A DNA stretch of 64,000 nucleotides, taken from NCBI GenBank assembly GCA_008508345.1, contig QNGE01003072.1, positions 25,748 to 89,747 on the forward strand, given 5' to 3'. This document shows positions 41,401 through 53,400 of this stretch, in pieces. A program made the position numbers and the translations under genes. Under the pieces are notes generated by a model. It had not been told where the DNA came from and made no database searches. It saw nothing but the letters and a program-made list of their open reading frames with translations. The DNA comes from Paragonimus westermani. Taxonomy: Eukaryota > Platyhelminthes > Trematoda > Plagiorchiida > Troglotrematidae. How positions within the stretch are numbered: the first letter of the stretch is position 1; each line of letters opens with the position of its first letter.

Positions 41401-44400
41401 AAATGTCTAAATGGTATCCGGGTTCTTTCTGTAGCAACATAAATCAGTCATGAGACATTTTGACAGATTCCATTCGGTCAAGAAAGCGGAATCCATTTCA
41501 AAACCTATGATTCATGTGGTGAAGATATGCTGAAAAATTTGTCAAATCAAATTCTTTTTGGTGGCAAAGTGTGAACAACTAAGCTGATTCCTGAGTGCGC
41601 ACATAACGTTTCCGAATGTTAAACCTCGGGAGAGTGTGCGGGAAGGAAACTTGAAGAGAAACGAAAATATTTGATGATGAGTAGTCGGGGATTTGGTTTA
41701 TTTTCAATTTGAACAACACTCACATTTGATCGCAGCTTTCGCATTCAGATAGAATTTCTAGTCAGCCTCTTTCGACAAGAAGCACTAGACTCCAGTTTCG
41801 TTCTCATGACAGCTCGTCAGTCGTGCACATTTTTGCCACGGCCGGGATTTGAACTCCGACCACGCATTTCATGAGGCAACCGTGTCGACCACTGCGTCAA
41901 TGACCTGCCCACTGTTCACAAGCGAAAGCGGTTGAGCGTTCAGACTTGATAATTCGGTCGTGTCTAATGTGAGGTCAATGGCGCAGTGGTCAACACGGTT
42001 AACTCATGAAAAGCGTGGCTGGGGTTCAAATCCCGGCCGTGGCAAGGACATGCACTAGTGGCGAGCTCTAATGACAGCGAAACTCGAGTCTAGTGCGTCT
42101 TTTCGAAAGAGGCTGGCTGGAAAGTCTATCTGAATACGAAGGCTACGATCAAATCTGAGTGACGTTCAACTTGAAAATATTTGCGTGGATACTTGAAAAC
42201 CTGTGTCCATGTCTACATCTAATCATTTCATTCCAAACAAGTGGTCCCCAAAACAGTTCACAATGGTAAGTAGAAGCAATGTCCATTGCCAGTATACTAT
42301 CTCCTTGCACCTTTCAGAGGGCTTGAATAGTAGTCTCACAGTATTCGGTCCCTGTATGTAGCCCGGTGTGTCACATGACGGTAAATGCACCGTGAATACC
42401 GAAAACCTTTTACAGTGAGTTCTGAACTGGCACGACTAAACTGGATGGTCATTCTGTGCAAGCGGATTCCTCGTCGCCCATTTGTGAGTTTTCTTTGTTC
42501 ACGAGTGTCTTCAGTTTTGATGAAAAACTAGAGTTCCAACATGTGTACTGTACATGCTTGCTTAAAAGGGTCAATGGAGGAACTGACTCCAACGAAAGTG
42601 AGAAACTGTGATTTTGGGGTAGTTGCTTGGAGTAAACAAGATAGAAGTTTCCGTGCGAGAAGACCGGGCAACCTGTGAGCCACTTGTATGCGAATGTTGC
42701 TGAAAGTCTATATGTTTAACTGTGCCCAATGAGTAAAATCGCCGTACAATGGATTTGTCCGGCTGCTCACGTGTAGAAGCAAATTTAAAAAGCGCAATTC
42801 GCATTTAGGAACAAGCATCGGATAATTCGCTTTCACAACCTAGTGGTCTTCAACCAAAGAGGCTTGTCAAACACAGTCCATTTCTAATCACAAACCTTTT
42901 GTCTTCCAATCTGAATGCACGAAAAATCTGACTGGCACACAACAACCAATGGATAAGGTAATAAACTAGCGAGTCCAAGAAACCAATTAGCAATCGAGAA
43001 ATATGGAACAAATATAGACACATCACCGGTGATTTGTTTACCCAAGGAATTTCCATTGGTTGATCTGCTGTTATTAGGTGTGGAGTCAACTACCAAATGA
43101 CGTTCACGTGTTTCAGCGCTGGTGGTGAAGGTGGACGTGACAGACGGCACACCAAGCAACGTGGGAGTTGTTGTTTCCGTAGTGGTTCGTCGACAAGAAG
43201 AGGTTGTTGAGATTGGTATTGGTGGAGCGGTCCCATAAGATGATGTCTGACTGCCTGCAGTGAAAGTAGGTCCATCTCCACCGATGATTTGCACGAGGAA
43301 TCGGACCACATGAGCGTGACCGTGATTGGCAGCCAAGTGTAGCGGAGTGAAACCGTGAGCGTCCACGGTGTTGATTTTACTTCCGTGATAGGCCAGACAG
43401 ACAGCAGCTTCAAGGAAGCCGTTTCGGGCTGCGAGATGCAGCGGAATTTGCGCTTCAGCGTTACAATCGTTGATTGAGGTAACGGCATGATGCTGGATAA
43501 GCCACTCAATCAGTTGCTGACGACGGGTGGAATGGTTGGTGGCACATGTAGAATGATCAGTAGTTTTCGGTTGGACAGTGACCTGTCCGGGATTGCTACA
43601 GACAGATCGTGTTCCGTTCGGATCGATACCAACATACGGCGGAGATAAACTTTGGTAGTCAGCAACGGTGACAGTATCAGGCGGGGAACAAGCACTGTGT
43701 AATACGGTGTTACCAGTGAAGGGATGACGAAACTGCAAGACCTCGGCGATGCCTAAATCTGGCACACTGGTTGAACCTGTATCGCCAGAACTGGCAGCAA
43801 CAGGATCACCAGTACCATCCAAAGGGTAGCCATTAATCGTCCGATTAGACTTTGCGTCAGAGCATGTATTGGTGTTCTGGCTATCGATCGTGTCGGGAGG
43901 AGTTACACTGGATAGCACACGTTGAACGTTACCGATTTCTCCGGAGCGAGCAGCTTCCAGAAGACAGTGTCCTACAAAATGGGTAGATGTACAGAAGTGA
44001 AATCAAGAGTTAATGATGAGAGGTAACCTGTATCCCATCGTCTATGATAGCTAAATATTGCTCCACTTCATCTTTTTCCTTACATTAGGGCTTGGTTTTT
44101 TCTTTCCCAATTGCGGTTGTCAGCAAAGTACCAGTATCAACCACTGATGCACTTGCTATCGAGGGCGTTGACGAAATGTATCTAGTCTAAGTAATCACAG
44201 TCTGTGTCCTTGTGTTTTGCACTTCGTTTCGTTACCATTAGATAAATAAGTTGCAGAAGACCATAAACACAGTAGGTACATGAGGAGGGCTTATAGGCCA
44301 AAATAAGGAAAGAAATCAAAGTGCGGAATAATACGTGTAAATTCGGAAATGCTCAGTCCAGCGTCCTAGGTATTGCTGTAAGTAATGAACAGCAGTAGAA

Positions 44401-47400
44401 TTTAACGATATGATTATTACAAACAGCACCAATAGTGATTAACGCAGATGATTGGCCATCATACAGCCATACAAAATAAAACCAGTATTTTGGGGATAAA
44501 AGAGAAAGGAGTGTGACACAACTAACAGAGTTATCTGTGCATACAGGTATGCGTACAAAAACTGTTCATTTGCGAAACAAACAGAACGTGAAAACTGCGC
44601 ATGAGATAGGTAGTGTTCCGATTGTATCGCCTCACAGAACAGAGTGAGAAGCACCGATTAACAAACCAACAATGAACAGCCGATAGAAAGGTACTGGTTC
44701 GTCTGCAAATTGTACATAAGTTTTGGCAACTTTCAGAGTCGTACCAGGTTATGAGTCACTAAAGTGAAGAAACATCGGAGTCGTTAATGGACTAAATTTT
44801 GCCCAGTTATCTAATCAACCGAAGAGCAAGCGTTACTGGTTATGGAGTCTATGGCAATAACGACATTACACCATAAATAGCACTTTCGTCTTCAATCAGC
44901 ACGTCGATATTTTAATTCACAGTTACATGTGTGGTTTTTCTCTCCCACTGCATTTCGTGCAGGCTGTTCTATGACGCATCACACCTCAGATTAGAAAAAA
45001 TACACACCGCAATAATGATGCTACAGTGATGTGGGTCGATAACAACATGGGACTGAATTCTGTCATGTTTACCAGGCTGAAATACGAGAACTGCATACAC
45101 ATGGGCAAGCACCAGGATTAATATTCCACTTCAATTTACCGATTTGCACTGGTTAAAAATTGTCGTGATTTGAATGTCTTTAGGTGTTCGCTCAAAAACG
45201 GAAATTCCATGTTGACCGTTTCCGTCCCCGTTCAGACTTACACGGTAAAGAAAGCACGTGTGGTTTTCATAAAGTGGACTATACAATCCGTAGGGACAAT
45301 GACAGGAGGGACTATAGGAAATCCAACTAAGAGGGGTAATGGAGACAGTTTCCGAGTTCCGAGTAAGAAACTTTTAACCTGGTACTGGTAAACTCGTATA
45401 ACTGCGGCAAGGTCCACTTAGACATTGACCTTCGAATTTATATACAGCCACAAAATGGATTACACTAAACAATGAGTGTTAAGCCGACACCGTTTTACTT
45501 TTGGTATTAATACATATTGAGTGCAGTGGCAATGAGGCTGTGCACAGCAAGCTAGAAGGACAACGATAACGCACTAGAAAAACCAAATTGAAAAAGTTTG
45601 ACGACCTAGTGGATAAGACCTCTCGGCTCATTGCACCAAGGTTTTGGGTTCGAATCTCCCTAATCCGGTGAACTAGCCAGGTTAAAAAACTTATTCCTGT
45701 GATTTTAAGTTAGTTTAGTAAATGATGAACTATTCTGAATTCTCTGTAGCCAGAGTATAGAGTTAAGTATAGGGATGGAAAATGCGTGCGAACAAAGCGA
45801 CACTAATCGAGACAAGACAAGAGACAAGAGATTCAAAATGTAGTTGTCATAATTACAGGAATAAGAAATGGAGACGATTAAAGTTGCCCCGTTGCATGTG
45901 GATCACCTCAATCAGATGAAATAAGAACACTACATACTCAATAAAATAGCGATAGAAGTTAATAGCTATGTAAACCAACTCGGCTGTCACATCAGTACCA
46001 TTGGCAATAACAGCAATTGAAGCAGCTGACGGACTTCATTTCGGAAGTTTGTATGCTGTTCTTCACATCACTCGGAAGCCTACTTAGAATGTTTCATTCA
46101 TCCAACAATCCTGTCAACTCTATACAAGCAACCAGCTCAAACGAAAAACTCTGGCCGACATGGAGGAGGAATTTTGGATGAACACTTATTTAATCCGCTG
46201 TTGGTGTCTACAAACCGAGCACCTCAGTACTAACCACCAGCGTGGTGTACACGCATCTCGTTGCGTTTCTTTAGTACATCCCAGTCATCGAAATCGTTTG
46301 GTATTCACACTTTCATCCGAATCAAGTATGTCAACGGGCGTTGACACCACAGTAACGATTTTTCCAGTAAGGTATTACCTCGGAGTTCAGAGTGAAAGAA
46401 GGTAGGACTGTCTCAACATGTGGAATGGTTCACACCGTCGACTGAAAGTCCGCATCATCATCAAAGTCGTCAACAAAAAAGACGGGAAGGGCCGTAGAAG
46501 AAAGCTTAGTCACTGTTTTGTGTGTTGATTCGATTCGCTCTCTCGATTTCGTTACTTGCAATCATGATCGCTCAATACGCGCAAGTGAAAAGTCGATCGA
46601 GACCCAGCGTCTTAGTATCATCGATCCGGGATTGAGAGGAGGTCGACGTTCGGTAAGTTTATCGTTAGATTGGTCAGCGGCAGTGTCGATCGTCACAGCT
46701 CATATTGCCTTGTGTGAAAAATTTACAAAACACAACTGTACACGAACCAAGAGAGGACTGGTGGAAGCTGAATAACCGGTGGAATGCGTTACCCGGAGAG
46801 CAATTGCTACTAAGAGACCCAGCGAGTCAAGCGTATGCACCGATTCCAAATATCTTAATGCGACACTACGAGGGGAGTACTATGCACTACTGACTTTAGA
46901 CTATATACTTCCAGACCTGAGTGAAGCAAAACATTTTACTAAATGTGATCAGCCATCTAACAAGCAATGTCAAATGAATTACCCAGCTGCCTGAAGTCCT
47001 TTGGAACACTATTTTGACCGTTTCGTTTGTTGTGTACATCTTTCGGATTGAAGGATTTCAGTCAAAGTTTTAGGAAACGATTGCTGTTGACATAATGTGG
47101 CCCTCAAGAGGACTGAATTCCAGATGAAGTGGTGATCTATGTTGCAGTCTTGGAGCAGCGTGACACAACTCAGCGCTTATCTTGACAAGGATGCGTGTGG
47201 ATCATTTGCGCGACTACACCTTTGACAAAGAAACCATTTAGACGTTTCTACTTATCACCAGGTCGCCGTACATTGTGCTGTAGTGTTTGTAACGAGTAAT
47301 CTGTCTGGAAGAAATACCATTTCTATGTGGTCGACCAACCTGATAAATGCGAACACATCGTGTCATGCATGCCTGCCATAGACTGAGAACAGCTAATAAG

Positions 47401-50400
47401 AGTCCAAGGATGTTAATATAGCTTGGAACCGCGTGGTAACCGACGGATGGTTGAAGGGGACTCGACAACATATGACAGATAATCCCAGTTAAGCGTTACT
47501 ATGCGGAACAATTTTGAGTGAACGGCCGGGAGAAAGAAGGCCTATGTAGCCGTTTCGAGATTCATTAGCGGTCTGGGACGGTCTGATACTCAGAGGAAAC
47601 AATGCTCTTATTCCACAATCCCCCCACTGCCCAATGCCAGAGGGCGTTCATCGTGTTCACCTGCAAACGAACGGTCACATAGGTAGGGCGCGGGACAGTA
47701 TTTTCCTCAGGCATGCCTGGCTGAACTCGTGACTGAATATCGAATTACGCTATACGGCGAAGACATGAGGCTCAATAGAAGGAGCAATTTAGGATAACAC
47801 AGGAGACACCCGACAAACAGTAGCAAAAGGTTATGGTGAACTTATTCCACCACGGTCAAAAGAACAAACTGACCATAGTGGATTAGTTCAGTAAATATGT
47901 CCACTGTGTTACATTGCAGATAACGTCAATCGATTATGACCAAGTTGAGGTACCAGCTAGCACAAGGTTTACAAGTTAGAAGCTTGGCATTTTAGCAATT
48001 TGATATGATCTGGGGAGTTCACCAGCGACTGACTAGCCCAAAGCATAGGCAGTCGGATGGGAAAGCCGAGGTAGCTGTGAAAGAACTTAAGACTGTGCTC
48101 GGAGCACAAGAAGACGGAGATTTGTATTTCATGCTACTAGAGGAACGAAACAGATCAACATCGGAAGCAAACCTGCGTCAGACCCGGAAGTTGCTCAGTC
48201 GCAGAACAACAAGAACCTTATCACCACTAGTGGATGGTTTGCTATAACCAGTCGAACAACAGAAACAAGAGTTAAGGGAGCAACTACGCAGACGGATGAC
48301 GAACTAAAGGTAACACTTTAACCGCTAGGTGACATCATTACCAGAACTTGTCAACCGGAGGTGGTGCAAGTTCAACTTCTACCCGAAAGCATTAAAGACT
48401 GGTAGAATGGTTTAGTGACCAGTTGTATTGGACGATGGGTGTATTAAGTCAAAACTGGGAATCAACGCTTTCCTTAAAAAATCAAGGAAGAAACTGGAGA
48501 ACAGATATGAAAAAGAGACACATGGCTATTTAACCGGTGAGTGTGAGCAAACTGAAACCGACGCTGTGAAAACTGTGCGCAATGCGAAACGATATGGGAT
48601 TTACAGATCACAGGAATCGACCGAAACAGAAAAAGGAGAGAATGTACTGGTGACTGACCAAATTCGTACTGGCAAGCTGATAGACCACAGAAAATGCCCA
48701 ACGTGTTTTGATCTAGTCAATTTCCGACCCATTACTCGGTCCACTCCAGGCATGACGTAGCACGCACATGTTCAAGAGGCGTGCGACTCGTGCGTTTATA
48801 AGTTAGCTGTTTCGATCACGATAAACGCTCGCCTTACAAATCACGAACAGACAGTGACCAAGCCCGGATTCATCGGTTTGAGTTTGATGTGAGAGCGCTA
48901 CTCAAAAGGGGGCATAAGACAAAATATCACACTGTTCAGTCATTCAGTGACTTTTTGCCTTGAGGTATACCAAACAAAGCGTGGGTGGAATCACAAGTAG
49001 TGCGACGCAAGCTAATTTCGGGACAAGAGCCGGCGTCCCTTGGCTTTGATTACTGTGACAAACTAAACCCGATATGGATACCGCCAACAGTTTTACGTTA
49101 ACACTATGCTTCACCCATCCATGTCCCGTTTGGCAAACGTTTAGTCGGTAAGAGAACCAGTAGTCGTGACGTCGACTGGAGGTGCACGATCAACTCCCAC
49201 AAGCGTTCTTATCAGTTTAAGCAACTTAGCACTATGTTACCCAAACGTGATCCAATATGTAAGATGGTACCGAACACCTTGTGGAGTAAAAGCAGACATT
49301 TACAAAAGAAAGAGGTACAAAAGCACGTCACAGTAAAATGTTGTTTTCGGCTTTCACACCATGATATATTTGCAGTTAGTACTGGGCAAGACCAAACCAA
49401 ACAGCTTGGTTTGAACGTGACAATGGTGGGATAAGTAGTCGGCGCTGTTAACATGGAACTACCTCGAGTCTATAAATTAGGTAATACAGTGCACTGTTTT
49501 CACGAACAACGACAGAGACCACAAGGTAATTGGAGCGGTGAGTTCAACCAAAAAAAGTGTGCCAAATGTATTAAAGGCATTCTCGCACAGATCAGGTGTG
49601 GTCTATGAAACGACTGGACAACAGCCAAACGTAACCACGTGGCATTAAAGGGTCACCAAACGAAACCACTGTCTTGAGAACTTATATATAAACCCTGTCA
49701 CGTGAGACTCCGATGCCGTCTCGATTTTCACAAAAATCACCTGACTTTTCATCGATGAAGGTGGCATAATGCCGGAACAAAAAAACAAGGAAAGGGATAA
49801 ACAAGACGGTCTCCGCGATGTATGTGAGAAAAAGGCGTGCCCAGTGAGCAGGTTCGCACCAGACAAAAGTATATGGCTGGTTGTCAGGCTAAAAAATGGC
49901 ATGAGATCAACATAGAAACGAAATGAAATATTCAAGGAAATTTAAGGATGGGTCAACCAACTCAATGGAACATCAAGATTTTTGCAACAGGAGAAAAGTA
50001 CGAATAAAGTTCCAAGTACACATTCTTATCTTGCACTTCAATGAATTTTTAAAAGGTATTCGAATAAAAACAGTGTGCCAATACACCGTGTAATTCAACA
50101 TCAAACAATTCTAATTGACCCAAAAATGCCCAGTCGGAAAATCTGGAAAATGTGAATCTAAGGCTTATGCGCCACAAAAACAGCCACTATCAGACTGACT
50201 ATCAAGTGGAGATGTGGTGGTTATTGTCACAACGTAAAATCTACCCATTCAAGATTCACTGATTCGGAAATCTAAGACCTCAAATCTGCACATAAACGAG
50301 AGAATTGACGGAAGAGTGAGTGGTTTAAGAAACAAATTTCGGGCGTAAGAATTCAATCGTAAGACAAGATTTAATATGGACTAAATCAAAAAAATTGGGG

Positions 50401-53400
50401 CACCGTGTTCGGCAATTGGTATTACAACTTGATCGTAACTTTGTTCTTCTTAATCCATTTGGTAAGAACTCACGTTTAGCATCCTAGCTGTTTCCTTATT
50501 TTCATTCATAGTATCCAACAACTGATCGGGGAGAGGAGAGCATTCGTTCGTCAGAAATGTTTCATTGTTGTGAAAGAATCACCAACACGTTCACTATCTC
50601 TATAGGTAGGGTAGACAGATACTGTTTGTCAAGTTATGAATTCTATTCCAGATGGGAGTTGGCTAACACAAACTGAAAATCACTCGCAAATAACTACCGT
50701 TTTTTCATCCATACGGAAGTTTCTGCCCCTCTCAAAATAACCATAAAGCTAGAGTTTCACTCTGGGTAAAACTTCTCAGTAGTGTATATCCTTGTCATAA
50801 CTAGAACTTGAAGTCAAACCGCATTTTCTCGAAAGCGGATGGTTTAAAGGCCAATGCAAATGTGATCAGTTGCGAGTGATGTTTGATTTCCGGTAGCCAA
50901 ATCCTCTTCTGCTTACCAGTTATCAGAACGTTGCTCAACAAGTTTGGGGAATTTTACGACTTCCACTTAAAGAGAAATATCAACTGTGGGGTTATCCACT
51001 GGAGTTAACAAGATAGCTACTGTCTCCTATCGAGGCGATCGGCCAACCTGTGCATCGCTTACAGGCGAATGTGGCTGAACGATTGTATGTGATAATTTAG
51101 TAGTGCCTAGTGTGAGTTCAACGACAGAGTGGCCACCACAACATGAAAGCTTTGGAGGAGTTCAAATCCTTGTCATGGGTGGAATATGTACCCTTGACGA
51201 ACCATACCAAGAGCGATACTCGACCATAGTGCTTCTTTTCGAAAGGAACTAGCCGAAGAGACTACGACAATGCAAAAATCGTGACCAACGGAGTTATATA
51301 ATAAAAAACTGCAATTTAATTGCACACAGAAAAAGTACAGGTAAAACTAGCCGTCTCTCCTCACAAAGCCCACTTCCACGGATACCGGTCTGCTTGTTCC
51401 CTCAACATTGATCGCCGTAGAAAACTAGTGTATTACATTTTAGTTTGCTCAACAAACGCTACTCCAAAATGCTCGGCACAGTTACATTAGTGACAGCGAT
51501 ATAGTCTTTAATGCCATGCCTTCCTACAGCCGCGGTTCAATTTTAAGTCTTGTTATTAGTCTCCCACACTTGTTTCGGATGGATAAGAATTTCACTCTAG
51601 CCTTTCCCTTGGCGAAGCACCTTGGATCGCCCGCGACACAAAAGTCTGCCACACCCACAAGTTCTCTGACGACCTTCTCTCTAGTTACCACCGAATAAGG
51701 ATGTGAGTGAAACGATGTGTGGTGTAATGCAAGCCGTTGACATTGATACACACGGATATATGCTTCCTTTAGCTATTCCAGAAAGAGACGCCACTAAGCA
51801 CATGAATGTCTCCATGACATCACGGGTACTCTTTAAGTGGGTCCGTCATTATTGTCAAGTAAATGAATTGGTACAAGAGTGAGACATTAAATTCAACGTA
51901 CGATGCGTGGCGAAGTGCATATTCCATGAATTACTTAGACAGTATAACTGGTAACCACCGAAAAAACAATCAGTAGTTGGTAGTATATTAATGAAAAGAT
52001 GGAAATATGTGAAGCAAAACTCAAAGGATTAATACAGCTATGATTGACAGGAACTACCCCACGGAAATGCCAGCAATCTGCAGCGGGGCATGACGTCACT
52101 AATTCCCATCCAGTGGAATTTGAGTATCCAGATGTTGTGACTATCCGATTTACGCTAAAACAAAGTGGGTAGGTCAGTTTTCGGACTAGACGGTTCGAAT
52201 GAGAACGAGATACGAGCCTAGCCGCAGGCAATGCATCCAGTTTCCTACCAAATAAGAAAGACCCAGTGGGCCGTGATTGGCTTTACCTATGGTTACGTAA
52301 TTTAACTCACAGGAAATGTGAATGGCATGAAACAATTTACAAACCGCCACGTACCTAGAAATTCGAAAAACAGACGTCGTCGTAGCTCTGCCGTTGGTAC
52401 CAAATCCAAAGCGGACTTCCCATGGCAATTCGTTTTCATCGGATTCGCGCCGTAAGCTAGTAGCAATGAGCAGACCTCAGCCCGCGCTTTGCTGGCAGCC
52501 TCATGTAGTGGAGTGTATTGCCACAAATCTGCCGCGTGCACTTGCGTCTGCACAGAACCAGCACCTAGCAACAGCTCGCATACGTCCAGATGACCATAGG
52601 AACAAGCATTGTGTAATGGGATCAGACCACCCTTGTCTTTGGCAACCACATCTGCGCCGTTGGCCAAGAGGATTTTCACTATCTTCGATCTGTGCAAACA
52701 GATAGTGGATCAAATATAAGATTAGCCATACATAGAAGTATGACCTGCTAAATGGGTCAAATATATTCAGCACTCTTTTATAGTAACCAATCTAATAAGA
52801 AACACTATTCCACGACAATTACGTTTGTAAGAAATGGTGAGGTTCGTATAAACATGCGCTCTTATGAACGCCATTGGAGTGTAAACAGAAACAGTAGTCT
52901 CCTCTCATAGCGTCCACTCATCCAACTACAGCAACTGACTTTTGTGTTCTCTGGGAGAGCACGGCAGTAGGTATAGCAGCAAACTAAAGAACGCCCAAGG
53001 TAATTAAGCATTTCATCTTTAGCAAGCAACACTATATGAAACTAATTTTGGAAACAACTTCAATGTGTAACAGAAAATAAACTACACCTCCCCTTAGAGG
53101 TACGTTGATGGTGTCGTCTGCAACGCCAAATATTACACGCTATTCGCTTCTCTTACCATGCGTAATCATCTTTCATAGCTGATCAGCCGGTCTAACACAT
53201 GTTCATTACAACTCAACACAAGCAGTGACATTTCATTCTCGACTCAGAATTGAAAATAAGTGTCGTAAACTTCGTAATAATTTTGTACGAACTCAGACTT
53301 TAGTCTGTGCAATACATAACGTCCGAATGTGACGTGATCAGCCCGTGTGTGATAACGTTGTTAGGAAGGACAGAAAACTAAGTTCATTTCGGCTCCGCGT

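Larger units (their letters stand above)
36033..43041 (-). other. tnks intron 5
   Basis: 7,009 bases, GT-AG. Contains the complete composite inverted-repeat retroposon (41674-42172) and a decayed single unit (about 42585-42765). From 36.1 to 41.6 kb I see nothing I recognise. Confidence 0.85.
43972..52354 (-). other. tnks intron 4 (largest, repeat-laden)
   Basis: 8,383 bases, GT-AG. Contains a tRNA-like retroposon (50958-51290), a Ty3/Gypsy integrase relic (47480-48510), a tRNA-like pol III promoter sequence (45.6 kb) and an RTE 3'-UTR relic (44.05 kb). Parts around 46.1-47.0 and 48.5-49.5 kb have open frames of 60-110 codons that I cannot assign. Confidence 0.85.

Noticed and set aside
41830..42040. 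Possible functional tRNA genes at the composite retroposon
   Set aside because: The boxes are good but there is no complete cloverleaf, and the sequence recurs as part of a dispersed repeat.
43094..43100. Alternative donor TTTG|GTAGTT for exon 5
   Set aside because: It would leave phase 0, which does not fit the phase needed by the exon 6 acceptor; TTGG|GTAAAC at 43042 does.
43090..43695. Open frames of 139 and 61 codons within exon 5
   Set aside because: Shadows of the exon 5 frame, which carries the ankyrin repeats.
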